A DNA stretch of 37,169 nt from Rhodocyclaceae bacterium (GTDB lineage: Bacteria > Pseudomonadota > Gammaproteobacteria > Burkholderiales > Rhodocyclaceae): the NCBI GenBank assembly GCA_013426785.1, contig JACDZI010000028.1, forward strand, positions 1 to 37,169, given 5' to 3'. This document shows, piece after piece, positions 15,276 through 23,573 of this stretch. The position numbers were made by a program, and so were the translations under genes. The stretch's first letter is position 1; each line of letters starts with the position of its first letter. The notes under the pieces were generated by a model. That model searched no databases. It had not been told where the DNA came from and saw only the letters and a list, made by a program, of their open reading frames with translations.

Positions 15276-16475
15276 TCATCGAAACATCGGTAATGACATA
15301 AACAGCTTTATCGAGATCGCATTCGCAATATCGATAAAGAACGCGCCCACCATTGGCACAATCAGGAAGGCCACATGCGAAGGCCCGAACCGGTTGGTAA
15401 CGGCTTGCATGTTGGCAATTGCAGTGGGCGTGGCACCCAGTCCGAAACCGCAATGCCCGGCGGCAATCACTGCAGCATCGTAGTTTCTGCCCATCACGTT
15501 ATATGTCACCAAGACAACATAGCCCACTATCAATACGGCCTGGGAAACCAGCAGGATCAGCATCGGCAGCGCCAGGGTGGCCAATTCCCAAAGCCGCAGG
15601 GACATCAGCGCCATCGCCAGAAACAGGGAAAGCGAGACATTCCCCACCAATGAAACACAGCGCTCAAACACCGAATACCAGCCCAGCGCTGCCAAAGCAT
15701 TTCTGATCACCACCCCGACGAACAGTACGCAGACAAAAGCCGGCAGCTCAAGCGCACTGCCTTGCAGCCATTGCGAGATTTGCTGTCCCATCAACAGACA
15801 AACGGAGATCAGCGCGAGGGTTTCGATCATGGCCGGGCCGGTAATCGGCCGAACCGACGTCGGGCACTCGAAGGTACCAGGTTCCGTATCTTGCTCATCC
15901 TCCTTGTCAGGCGTGGCCTTCTGCACCAGCATGCGCCCCACCGGCCCGCCCAACAACCCGCCGAGAATCAAACCGAAGGTGGCACAAGCCAAAGCCAATT
16001 CCGTTGCCGAATGCAGCCCATACTTTTCGCTGAACACGGCCCCCCATGCGGCTCCGGTGCCATGCCCACCAGACAGGGTGATTGATCCGGCCAGGAGTCC
16101 TATCAAGGGATTTAGGCCGAGCAGGTGCGCCAACGTAATTCCGACCAGGTTCTGCAGCAGCAAAAATCCGAAAACGATCCCGAGAAAGACCATCAACGGG
16201 CGTCCGCCGCGTTTCAAAGAGGCGAGGTCGGCATTGAGTCCGATACTGGCAAAGAAGGACAGCATCATCGGGGCACTCAAGGTATTGTCGAACTGGATGG
16301 TTGCGCCACTCGCCGTATGGACAGCAAACAGGAGACAAGCCGCAACCAAGCCGCCAATGACCGGTTCGGGGATCGAATACGTGCGCAGAAAACCCACCGA
16401 AGCAGTGAGCTTGCGCCCCAACAAAAGGACGAGGGAGGCGGCAACAAAAGTGCTGTAAACGTCGAATGCGATCAT
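15276..16475 (-). CDS. gltS: Sodium/glutamate symporter GltS (copy 2)
   Basis: 399 residues, opening MIAFDVYSTFVAASLVLLLG. It shares with copy 1 (10620-11813) the stretches YSIPEPVIGGLV, FFASIGLNADLASLKRGG, LAGSITLSGGHGTGAAWG and GHCGFGLGATPTAIANMQ. The two are clear paralogues differing mainly in the first third and in the central loop (here EDEQDTEPGTFE). Function: sodium-coupled glutamate uptake. It is transcribed away from copy 1. No good ribosome site or operator precedes it; a copy of the 24-bp repeat lies 43 bp upstream of the start. The 3' end runs up to the intergenic region that carries operator 15181. Confidence 0.95.
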   Translation of the reverse strand: MIAFDVYSTFVAASLVLLLGRKLTASVGFLRTYSIPEPVIGGLVAACLLFAVHTASGATIQFDNTLSAPMMLSFFASIGLNADLASLKRGGRPLMVFLGIVFGFLLLQNLVGITLAHLLGLNPLIGLLAGSITLSGGHGTGAAWGAVFSEKYGLHSATELALACATFGLILGGLLGGPVGRMLVQKATPDKEDEQDTEPGTFECPTSVRPITGPAMIETLALISVCLLMGQQISQWLQGSALELPAFVCVLFVGVVIRNALAALGWYSVFERCVSLVGNVSLSLFLAMALMSLRLWELATLALPMLILLVSQAVLIVGYVVLVTYNVMGRNYDAAVIAAGHCGFGLGATPTAIANMQAVTNRFGPSHVAFLIVPMVGAFFIDIANAISIKLFMSLPMFR

Positions 16476-16495
16476 GTGAGGACGATCTCTGATTG

Positions 16496-16747
16496 TTATG
16501 AAAATAGGCGCAAACCGAAAAGTCGGCGCTGGCAGGACGGCTCTTCAGGACGCGCTGGCGTGCCAACCGCCCCGAGTGCGCGGTAACGCTGTACCACCGA
16601 CTGATGAACGAAGCGCGTCGTTCGCGACAGCGTAATTTCGCTATCGAGTAACTGGCGTTTGGCATCCAGCACATCGAAATAGATGGTCACGCCGATCAGG
16701 TAGCGTGCATTTGCCGCTAGCGGGCGACCACTGTTTGCCATGACCAC
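16496..16747 (-). CDS. Unrecognised short ORF, possibly the truncated end of a gene
   Basis: About 83 residues if read from a GTG at 16747 with GAGG five bases upstream. The frame is open further upstream (to 16873), where it overlaps the lipoprotein gene. The stretch RYLIGVTIYFDVLDAKRQLL, followed by DSEITLSRTTRFVHQSVVQR, looks like real protein, but I know no family. The last residues are encoded by the 24-bp repeat at 16518-16541, so the original 3' end was probably lost there. It follows the lipoprotein gene directly and may share its transcript. Confidence 0.35.
   Translation of the reverse strand: MVMANSGRPLAANARYLIGVTIYFDVLDAKRQLLDSEITLSRTTRFVHQSVVQRYRALGAVGTPARPEEPSCQRRLFGLRLFS
16518..16541 (+). 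repeat. 24-bp interspersed repeat, copy 4
   Basis: One mismatch to the consensus (GGCAGGAC in place of GGCGGGAC). It lies inside the end of the short ORF at 16496-16747 and 43 bp upstream of the second gltS. Confidence 0.85.
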
Positions 16748-16781
16748 TTTTTCCTCGGCACTCCGCTGTGCGCGGAATTGT

Positions 16782-17450
16782 TCAAGGGTTACCGGTGCAT
16801 CGTTCACACCCGCCCAGCAGTCCTGCTTTGTGTAATGCCGTCCGGATCGCAGCGCCGATTTCTTCGGCGGCATCGCTAACCGACTCAGGACTCCGCGTTT
16901 CAGTTATGCCAACCCAAACTGCGTCATTGGAACGCAATGAGTAGGCGATGCTCTCGACCACGACCTCCTTGTATTTCACGGTGTAGCCCGGCAGTACCTG
17001 CGTCTGTTGAAACGCATGCCCATAATAGTTGTAGAACCCCATGCCCGGCATATAGCCCGGCATCACGATGTTCGGTGGCGCCTGCCCAACCATGGGAGGG
17101 ACATATTTCTCTTTGTCATCCACAGAAAGCAGGCGTACAGAGACAGCACCGTCATACCCGAGCGCACGCAGGCGCATCTCAATCAGTTCTTTGTTACCCT
17201 CTTCGCCGGCCTGCAGGAGTAGATGCCCAGGCTGGGCAATCGACCCCAGTTGTGTGGCAATCACAGACTCTGCAACGAGTACCCGCTCCTTGTTCTCGCT
17301 CAGGACAAATACGGCGACTTTGTTCAGAGCCTGTCCCTTGCTACCTTCGGGAGTCCAGCTGGTGCGCAGTGTTGTCGATGAGCATGCATTCAAAAGCATC
17401 ATCATCAGGATAAGCAGTAACCCTCTGACGTAGAAACAAGCGTTTTGCAT
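16782..17450 (-). CDS. Lipoprotein of unknown function
   Basis: 222 residues from the ATG at 17450, which has GAGG six bases upstream; a TTG at 17462 in the same frame has none. The signal sequence ends LLNAC with Cys23 as the lipidation site. The protein then has an alpha/beta layout (ALNKVAVFVLSENKERVLVAE, LIEMRLRALGYDGAVSVRLL), a Pro/Gly/Met/Tyr-rich loop (MPGYMPGMGFYNYYGH), and a strand-rich end before EEIGAAIRTALHKAGLL. The layout is like DUF4136-type lipoproteins (two half domains around a loop, ending in a helix), but this is only a resemblance. The operator at 17527 is 77 bp upstream. Confidence 0.75.
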   Translation of the reverse strand: MQNACFYVRGLLLILMMMLLNACSSTTLRTSWTPEGSKGQALNKVAVFVLSENKERVLVAESVIATQLGSIAQPGHLLLQAGEEGNKELIEMRLRALGYDGAVSVRLLSVDDKEKYVPPMVGQAPPNIVMPGYMPGMGFYNYYGHAFQQTQVLPGYTVKYKEVVVESIAYSLRSNDAVWVGITETRSPESVSDAAEEIGAAIRTALHKAGLLGGCERCTGNP

Positions 17451-17488
17451 GGCAGACCTCAATCGGATTGGCTGATGGAGAGGTCATG

Positions 17489-17539
17489 ATTATCGGTGCG
17501 TGGCGAGGTATTGCCCATCAGGATGAGCCCATTCTGGGC
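17489..17539 (-). promoter_or_regulatory. Palindromic operator 17527-17539 with promoter for the lipoprotein gene
   Basis: GCCCA-TTC-TGGGC at 17527-17539. On the minus strand TGGGCA at 17512-17517 occupies the -35 position and GATAAT at 17489-17494 the -10 position, 17 bp apart. The -35 region repeats a half-site of the palindrome (TTGCCCA on the plus strand), so a second protein dimer might bind there. Confidence 0.65.
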
Positions 17540-17552
17540 GGACACTGGGCAA

Positions 17553-18392
17553 TTATCGTTGGCGGATTACTTTCGGGAGAATGTGCGGTGGTGGTACTAG
17601 AGTCCCTTTAGTAACGACCCACAATATCCAGACGAGCAGCAAGGGCAATACCAAGGTCTGAAGAAGAAATATCACCATCAATTTGATAGTGCTCTCGACA
17701 GCCTTTTCCGCTGCTTCCTTGAGGGCTGTCAATTGAGGGCGCACATCCAGGTTTTGCGCGGACCACCCCTTCAATTTGTCCCAGACACCCTTATCCTCAG
17801 TCGCTGGTGGCGGGAGGCTATTTACGGCAGGTATCTGGCCAGATACGGCTTCGATACTTTTCTGGCTAGACGCATAGTCTTTCGCCATGAACTCATGAAA
17901 TATTTTGTCGCTACCAATAATGGCGAGCGGCATGGCAAATCGCATCATGATCAGTATGGCAAGTATCTTGGTTAGCAGTGCTGGCAGCGATCTCTGACGG
18001 AATATGTAAAAGGCACACAGCCCCGCAATCGTCGTGATGACCACCGACACCATCCAGTGTGCCCCAATACTTATCAGTAGTTTCTCGATACCGAAGGCAA
18101 TGCTGGCCGCTAACATCATTTGGGAGAACTGCTCGACAATATCATTGACTGGGTCAAGTACCTGACCGACAGAAAACTGCATGCCAACGCCCGCTGGTGT
18201 AGCTGCAATCTCGGTACCTTGAGCAACTGAAATTACGGCATTCAAGGCCCGGGCGGTTGCAAAGCTCATCAAGGCACGCTTGAGACCGGCATCAACATGT
18301 TCGGTGGCTGTCTCATTAAGGGGAATGATCCATGTCCCCATGACAATGAGTCCCAGCACAAGCCCCCAGATAATCTGGCGTGAGTCATTCAT
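17553..18392 (-). CDS. Multi-pass membrane protein of unknown function
   Basis: 279 residues. Hydrophobic segments lie near residues 8-25, 90-110, 112-132, 138-158 and 235-262. A soluble loop (about 168-230) between the last two has a Pro-rich stretch (IPAVNSLPPPATED) and a helical part with Trp (VWDKLKGWSAQN). The C-terminus is basic (ILPKVIRQR). I do not recognise the family. The start lies 9 bp after the transglycosylase stop, so the gene is probably the last of the long pqi-led transcript. Its 3' end is just before operator 17527. Confidence 0.75.
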   Translation of the reverse strand: MNDSRQIIWGLVLGLIVMGTWIIPLNETATEHVDAGLKRALMSFATARALNAVISVAQGTEIAATPAGVGMQFSVGQVLDPVNDIVEQFSQMMLAASIAFGIEKLLISIGAHWMVSVVITTIAGLCAFYIFRQRSLPALLTKILAILIMMRFAMPLAIIGSDKIFHEFMAKDYASSQKSIEAVSGQIPAVNSLPPPATEDKGVWDKLKGWSAQNLDVRPQLTALKEAAEKAVESTIKLMVIFLLQTLVLPLLLVWILWVVTKGTLVPPPHILPKVIRQR

Positions 18393-18401
18393 GGTTTAGC
18401 G

Positions 18402-19844
18402 TCACTCAGGTGTCAATGACTCCAGTGCCTGACGCCTACGCTCCTCACCTTCCTGATCAAGTTGGTAGGCGACGAAATACTTGTAGATGTTGCGGACGTA
18501 AAGGATCGGCTCGATGCCGACGCGACGGGAGGCGACAATTTCGACATTGTCGAACCACGTGTTGGGATTGAGCCCGATTTTCCTGGCTTCCTGGCGCAAG
18601 CGGTTCATACGGTTTGGGCCGATGTTGTAACTGGCAAAAGCAAAGAGGGCACGATTTTGCGCGTCCAGTTCAGTGTTCTGAAAATATTTCCGCATCAGCA
18701 TGTCAAGGTATTTCGTGCCGGCGTGAATGTTCGGCTCCAGTTTGCGGATATCTCCGACTTCCATTTCAGCACCGGTGCTGGGCAGCAACTGCATGACGCC
18801 AATGGCCCCCATCCGGCTGCGCGCATTCTGATCGAGGTTGGATTCCTGGAAGCCTTGCGCAGCCAGCATGAGCGGATTGAAGCCATAGCGCTGCCCATAG
18901 CGGCGGAATAGCTCGAGGGTTTTTTTGAAGCGCTCATGTTCCGCGCCTACACGATTGTTGGCTAGTTGTCGGGCCCGCCGGGCGTATGCATGAATGTTTC
19001 GGTCAAACTGCGAAGCTTTTGACAAGCGGTCTGCAATGAACTCGTCCACGAGTTGCCTGAGACGGGGGTTCTCCTTGCGCATCGCATAGGCGATGATTGC
19101 ATCGCCGCGCAAGACAATATCTTCCCGCAAGACCAGGTTCTTTAGCACCGGTGCCCAGAGGCGGCCAATGTGGGCATCAATCACCGTCATCGGCAACAGG
19201 CCAGCATTGACCATGTCGAGGATGTCTTCGGTTTCAAGATCTTCAGGCAGTCGGCGAATGTCGATGGCCGGCTTGCCATCCATGGCGAGGCGTGCATTAG
19301 CTGCCAGCAGGGAAGCATGGAAGCTGCTGCTTTGCTTGACGGCGATTTCCTGGCCGGCCAGATCGTCTAGATTCTGTATCGGCGGTGCGCCCGGGCCGGT
19401 GACCAGTATCTCGCGTACATCCTGGTAAATCGGCATTGAGAAGGCAACAACTGCTTCACGTTCGGGGGTGACGGTGATGTTACCGGCGGCGATGTCACCA
19501 TGGCCAGCGAGCAAGTCATCGATGAGTTGCAGACGCGTAACCGGGATCATTACGACCGTGACGGGATGAATTCTGGTTTTGAGCTTGCGATTGACGAACC
19601 GCTCGAACTCGCGCAGGGTTTCCGCGGTCACGCCGCGTTCCCGACCCTTGTCCACGAAATAGAGCGTACGGCTGTATGGCACCAGCACCCGGATAGTGCG
19701 CAATCTTCGCAATGCTACAGGCAGGTCGTCCATGCGCGGCTGGGTGAGATGCCGGATATCGAGGGCTGTGGGCGCCTGCCCGGCGGGCGCGAGTGGGACA
19801 AGCGCGATCAGCAGCGCCAGGCAAACAAGGATTTTTCGGATCAT
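18402..19844 (-). CDS. MltF-like membrane-bound lytic murein transglycosylase
   Basis: 480 residues. A signal peptide ends LAPAGQA. Residues 50-275 form a family 3 solute-binding-like regulatory domain (TIRVLVPYSRTLYFVDKGRERG, GDIAAGNITVTPERE). From about 315 comes the SLT lysozyme-like domain: GFNPLMLAAQGFQESNLDQN with catalytic Glu334, then RMGAIGVMQLLPSTG and a NIHAGTKYLD motif. It cleaves peptidoglycan glycan strands with formation of anhydro ends. No lipobox Cys is seen, unlike some relatives, so attachment is uncertain. The gene lies 34 bp after the solute-binding gene and 9 bp before the membrane-protein gene on the same strand. Confidence 0.92.
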   Translation of the reverse strand: MIRKILVCLALLIALVPLAPAGQAPTALDIRHLTQPRMDDLPVALRRLRTIRVLVPYSRTLYFVDKGRERGVTAETLREFERFVNRKLKTRIHPVTVVMIPVTRLQLIDDLLAGHGDIAAGNITVTPEREAVVAFSMPIYQDVREILVTGPGAPPIQNLDDLAGQEIAVKQSSSFHASLLAANARLAMDGKPAIDIRRLPEDLETEDILDMVNAGLLPMTVIDAHIGRLWAPVLKNLVLREDIVLRGDAIIAYAMRKENPRLRQLVDEFIADRLSKASQFDRNIHAYARRARQLANNRVGAEHERFKKTLELFRRYGQRYGFNPLMLAAQGFQESNLDQNARSRMGAIGVMQLLPSTGAEMEVGDIRKLEPNIHAGTKYLDMLMRKYFQNTELDAQNRALFAFASYNIGPNRMNRLRQEARKIGLNPNTWFDNVEIVASRRVGIEPILYVRNIYKYFVAYQLDQEGEERRRQALESLTPE

Positions 19845-19878
19845 GGGGGAATACCCTACCAGCCGCTGCGGGACGATT

Positions 19879-20736
19879 TCACTCGGGGATACTGTTCAAC
19901 TGCGTCATTGCATCGATTGCATCGGTGAGGTTGCCCACCGGAGCAAACCAAGTCCTGAGAATTGAGACAATCTCGCCAGTACGATAGAGGCGCGCGAGGG
20001 TGCGATCAACCATGAGTCTCAGATCAGCATCGCGACGCATCATCAAGCCATAAGGCTCATAGCTGAATTGCACATTGGAAAGTTCAAAGTCCTTCCTGTT
20101 GCCATGCTTTATTACGGTAGAAACGAGCACTGTTCGATCAGCTGCATAGGCTGACGCCATCTTGCTTTTTAACGTGGCTAGGGCTGCATCATGATCCTCT
20201 ACCCTGACCAACTGCGCTCCCAGCTTGAAGGCGCTGATCATGTCGGATAGCACTGTTTCCGTCGTCGTGCCCGCCACCACCACAATGCGCTGTCCGCTCA
20301 TGTCTTTTGTCGTGATGGCTTGATTGCCGGCAAGATAGAGCAGGCCGGCACCATCGACAAAAGTCATTATGCTGAAATCAAAATCGGCACGACGTGACAA
20401 GGTCTGCGTTGTATTCCCACATTCCAGGTCGATCCCACCACTCTTGAGCGCCTCGAAGCGGGAACTCGCAGAAACCGGAATCCATTTCGTTTCGAGCGAC
20501 TGAAGTTTCAATTCGGTAGCAATATCCTTTGCCACCTTCTGACAAAGCTCGATACTGTAGCCACTGGGCTTCCCGTCACTGCTCAGAAACGAAAACGGTG
20601 GGGAGTTCTCGCGATAACCGAGCTTCAGTGTCCCTGTCCGTTTGACTGTATCCAACGTCGGCTCTGCCGCATGTACTGGCAAGGCTAGCGAAATCGACAA
20701 CAAAAGTGTGGCGAGTAAATGGACTTGGGTTTTCAT
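19879..20736 (-). CDS. Orphan periplasmic solute-binding protein, family 3 (second copy)
   Basis: 285 residues, the same length as the protein at 6482-7339 and about 70% identical by eye (TGTLKLGYRENSPPFSF, GYSIELCQKVAKDI, KWIPVSASSRFEALKSGGIDLECGN, SYEPYGLMMRRDADLRL). A signal peptide ends PVHAAEP. Again no ABC membrane partner is near. The gene sits between pqiC (110 bp upstream) and the MltF-like transglycosylase (34 bp downstream), all in one direction. No palindromic operator lies directly upstream, so it probably depends on the pqi promoter. The placement suggests an envelope role, possibly binding a cell-wall or amino-acid ligand. Confidence 0.9.
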   Translation of the reverse strand: MKTQVHLLATLLLSISLALPVHAAEPTLDTVKRTGTLKLGYRENSPPFSFLSSDGKPSGYSIELCQKVAKDIATELKLQSLETKWIPVSASSRFEALKSGGIDLECGNTTQTLSRRADFDFSIMTFVDGAGLLYLAGNQAITTKDMSGQRIVVVAGTTTETVLSDMISAFKLGAQLVRVEDHDAALATLKSKMASAYAADRTVLVSTVIKHGNRKDFELSNVQFSYEPYGLMMRRDADLRLMVDRTLARLYRTGEIVSILRTWFAPVGNLTDAIDAMTQLNSIPE

Positions 20737-20846
20737 TGGGGCGCCTCAGTTGGTTTAGGGAAACGCTGAACAAGCCGTCGAGATTTTCATCGGTGTCGGC
20801 GAAGGGAATGACAGGCAAAGGATAGCCAGCGGGATAAAACAGGAGC

Positions 20847-21431
20847 TCATGGCAATTTCCTGATGGTGGCTGCAATCTCGCGACTGACAGCGACGAGTGC
20901 GTGCTCATGAGCGGTCACCAGTTCCGCAGGATCTCTGCCCACGGCAGGTTCGCTGATGGCCGACCGTCCGGCTATTTCTCTTTTGCTCTTGAGTGACTTG
21001 ACGGTCCAGTTCATTTCGAGTGTTGTCCCTTTGCCAGGGGTGGAGTCGAAGGTCTGGACTTCGACGAAGACTTGATAGTCGGCAGCGGTTCCCATGGCCT
21101 GCGGGTAACTGGCAACCCGTGCGCCGTTCAGCGCTCGTACCAGGTTCCCGGTTAGAGCGCGTCCAATGGCACTCTTCAGCGGTTCGGCCCAACGGGATTG
21201 TTCAGCAAAAATAACTCGACTGGCGTCGACGCGCAGCACCATTTGTGGCCGGTCTACCAGATCCGGAACCGTGACGGGGCCTACCAACACGCTGACGTCG
21301 GACTTCACGGCAGCCGGATCGGCCACCGCACGCGCTTCAATTGTGTAGAGGCGTTCAGGCAGAGAGGCACCGCAGCCAGCCAAGGCTGCCATTAACAGGA
21401 CGGACAGGGGAACTTGGTGAAGGAGCTTCAC
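20847..21431 (-). CDS. pqiC: PqiC-type lipoprotein (ABC transport auxiliary, DUF330)
   Basis: 194 residues from a GTG at 21431 that overlaps the pqiB stop (GTGA). The signal sequence ends LAGCG with Cys20. Family features are SLPERLYTIEARA near the start, VLVGPVTVPDLVDRPQMVLRVD, and FAEQSRWAEPLKSAIGRALTGNL. In E. coli PqiC sits in the outer membrane and joins the PqiB tube, helping lipid traffic between the two membranes. Here it is the fourth gene of a tightly overlapping set. Confidence 0.92.
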   Translation of the reverse strand: MKLLHQVPLSVLLMAALAGCGASLPERLYTIEARAVADPAAVKSDVSVLVGPVTVPDLVDRPQMVLRVDASRVIFAEQSRWAEPLKSAIGRALTGNLVRALNGARVASYPQAMGTAADYQVFVEVQTFDSTPGKGTTLEMNWTVKSLKSKREIAGRSAISEPAVGRDPAELVTAHEHALVAVSREIAATIRKLP

Positions 21432-22948
21432 TTTTCATCCTCCGGTTTGCCGCGCAGCAGCGCTTCGGGATGGCGTTCGAGATAGTCGGCGAGAATGCGG
21501 AAAGTCTGGGCGGTGCGCGTCAGTTCGCGCATAGTCGCGGCCGCCTCGGGTGCCAGATCTCCTTCGATACGCGTCATCAGGGCATTGGCGCTGACGAGCG
21601 TTTGGTCGAGATCCTTGCCAATCCGCTCCATCGGCAACTGGTCGATCTTTCGTGCAATGCTTTCGATCGTTTGCTGCAGGCTTTGCAGGCTACTGGCCAC
21701 CGTTGGCAGGACCGGCGGGGATTGCGACCAGTCGACCCTGGCTTTGGGGGCAGCGGGAACAAAGTCCAGCGCCACATACAACTGACCGGTCAGCAGGTTG
21801 CCGGTTTGCAACTTGCCGCGTAAACCTTTCTCGACCAGCAGGTCGAGTTGTTTCGGGCTGTTGGCGGCGGCCTTGCTCTTGTCGCGAGCCAGTGCGCGCA
21901 TTCTTTCCGGGTAAAGATGGGTATCGACCACGACGAGCGTTTGTTGGCTGACCGGGTCGATGCTGGCGTGCAGTGCGACCACCTCGCCCACTTCGATGCC
22001 GCGAAAATCGACCGGTGCGCCGATGGCCAGTCCGCGTACGGATTCCCGGAACGACATCGACAATTTGAATATTTTCGTCTCTGGATTCTTCATCGCTGCG
22101 GTACGGGTGGCAAACAGGTTGAACTCACGGGCAGGCTCGGCAGCCGGCCAGGTTTCCTCGCCAGGCGGCTCTTCGAAGGCCACCCCGCCAACCAGAATGG
22201 AAGCGACCGACTGGGTGTCCAGCTTGATACCTGCGGCATCGAAGCTCAAGTTCACGCCGCTGGCGTTCCAGAACCGCGCATTGGTGGTGACGAAGCGGTC
22301 GTAGGGGGCATGGATGAAGGCCGTGAAAACAACCCCCTTGCCGTCTGGCGACAGTGCGTGACTCTTGATTTGTCCCACCTGCATGCGCCGATAAAGTATC
22401 GGCGAGCCGATGTCGAGTGAACCCAGATCGTCGCTGCGCAAGGTGAACTCCCGGCCCGGGGTATCGATCTGGATGACGGGAGGCGTATCCAATCCCGTGA
22501 ATTTACGTTCCGATCTGGCTGACTTGCCCACATCGACGCCGATGTAGGAACCCGACAGCAAGGTACCCAGCCCGGTTACGCTGCCGCCAGAGACCCGGGC
22601 GCGTACAACCCAAAAATTGGTGTCCTCGACCAGATGGCGGGTAAAGTTCCTGGTCAGTTCGGCGGTGACGATGACCTTCTTGAGATCCTCGGCCAGATCA
22701 ACCTTTGTCACCTTGCCGATCTCGACATCCTTGTATCTGAGTTTGGTTTTACCGGCCTCGAGGCCCTCCGCGCTCTTGAAGACGATGGCGATCGTCGGTC
22801 CCTGCTCGAGGATGGTCTTGACCGCCAGCCAGCCGCCGATCAGCACGGCAATCAGGGGTACCAGCCAGACCAGCAGCAAGGGGCCGCGCGATTTCGGTGC
22901 CGCCGTTGCCTGCGGTAGTTCACCCGGCTGCGGGGAAAGATCAGCCAT
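21428..22948 (-). CDS. pqiB: PqiB, MCE-domain protein of a trans-envelope lipid tunnel
   Basis: 506 residues. One N-terminal membrane helix (about 23-45) is followed by three MCE/MlaD domains. The first opens PTIAIVFKSAEGLEAGKTKLRYKDVEIGKV, the second has GSLDIGSPILYRRMQVGQI, the third RGLAIGAPVDFRGIEVGEV. A long helical tail follows (residues about 425-500). In E. coli PqiB forms a syringe-like hexamer that spans the periplasm. The start overlaps the end of the second PqiA ORF by 8 bp. A genuine pqi set, since PqiA and PqiC are both adjacent. Confidence 0.95.
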   Translation of the reverse strand: MADLSPQPGELPQATAAPKSRGPLLLVWLVPLIAVLIGGWLAVKTILEQGPTIAIVFKSAEGLEAGKTKLRYKDVEIGKVTKVDLAEDLKKVIVTAELTRNFTRHLVEDTNFWVVRARVSGGSVTGLGTLLSGSYIGVDVGKSARSERKFTGLDTPPVIQIDTPGREFTLRSDDLGSLDIGSPILYRRMQVGQIKSHALSPDGKGVVFTAFIHAPYDRFVTTNARFWNASGVNLSFDAAGIKLDTQSVASILVGGVAFEEPPGEETWPAAEPAREFNLFATRTAAMKNPETKIFKLSMSFRESVRGLAIGAPVDFRGIEVGEVVALHASIDPVSQQTLVVVDTHLYPERMRALARDKSKAAANSPKQLDLLVEKGLRGKLQTGNLLTGQLYVALDFVPAAPKARVDWSQSPPVLPTVASSLQSLQQTIESIARKIDQLPMERIGKDLDQTLVSANALMTRIEGDLAPEAAATMRELTRTAQTFRILADYLERHPEALLRGKPEDEK

Positions 22949-23573
22949 TCTTGTTCTCCACGGAGTCCCAGATAAGACGCGGATCGAAACTCAGCGCCGC
23001 GAACATCGTCAATACGACCACCGCACCGAAGGCCACGGCCCCGGGCCCGGCGCTGATCGTCGCCAGTGCCTTGAGTTGGACCAGGGCCACCATCAGGGCG
23101 ACCACATAAATGTCGAGCATCGACCATTTGCCGACCAGTTCCACGAGGCGATACAGTTTGGTTCTCTGCAGGGGATCCCAGGCCCAGCGGTACTGCACCG
23201 AGACGGCCAGGACAATCAGCGCCGTCAATTTGAGCATCGGCACGGCGACGCTGGCGATGAAGACGATGAGCGCCAGGTGCCAGGAACCGTGGTGCCACAG
23301 GTAGGCTACCCCACTCATGATCGTATCGGCTTGTGCACCGAAGACCGAGTCGGTGATCATGATCGGCAGCACGTTCGCGGGGATATACATGATCGCTGCG
23401 GCCAGGATGAAAGCCCAGGTGCGGGCGATGCTGTGCGGCTTGCGCGGATGCACGTTGGCGCCGCAACGCGGACAGTAGGCATGCTGCCGTTGCCCGGTAT
23501 GCGTCAGCAGGCCGCAGCCGTGGCAAAGGGACAGCCCGTACCCGGCGGCGGTGGCGGCGGTCAAGCGGCGCAT
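22941..23573 (-). CDS. pqiA: PqiA, C-terminal-half protein
   Basis: 210 residues from the ATG at 23573; the open frame continues upstream but is then only the shadow of the previous gene. It has a zinc-ribbon (CHGCG, then CPRCG) followed by four membrane helices, with MYIPANVLPIMITDSVFG and KWSMLDIYVVALMVALVQLKALATI, typical of PqiA. E. coli PqiA is one protein of about 417 residues with two such halves; here the halves are separate genes overlapping by 13 bp. It probably feeds lipid into PqiB from the inner membrane. Confidence 0.92.
   Translation of the reverse strand: MRRLTAATAAGYGLSLCHGCGLLTHTGQRQHAYCPRCGANVHPRKPHSIARTWAFILAAAIMYIPANVLPIMITDSVFGAQADTIMSGVAYLWHHGSWHLALIVFIASVAVPMLKLTALIVLAVSVQYRWAWDPLQRTKLYRLVELVGKWSMLDIYVVALMVALVQLKALATISAGPGAVAFGAVVVLTMFAALSFDPRLIWDSVENKNG

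Noticed and set aside
17225-17237. Exact GCCCA-GGC-TGGGC palindrome inside the lipoprotein gene at 16782-17450
   Set aside because: It is within codons for AQPGH, and no -35/-10 pair stands at the distance seen at the intergenic sites in either direction. Kept only as a possible chance match or secondary site.
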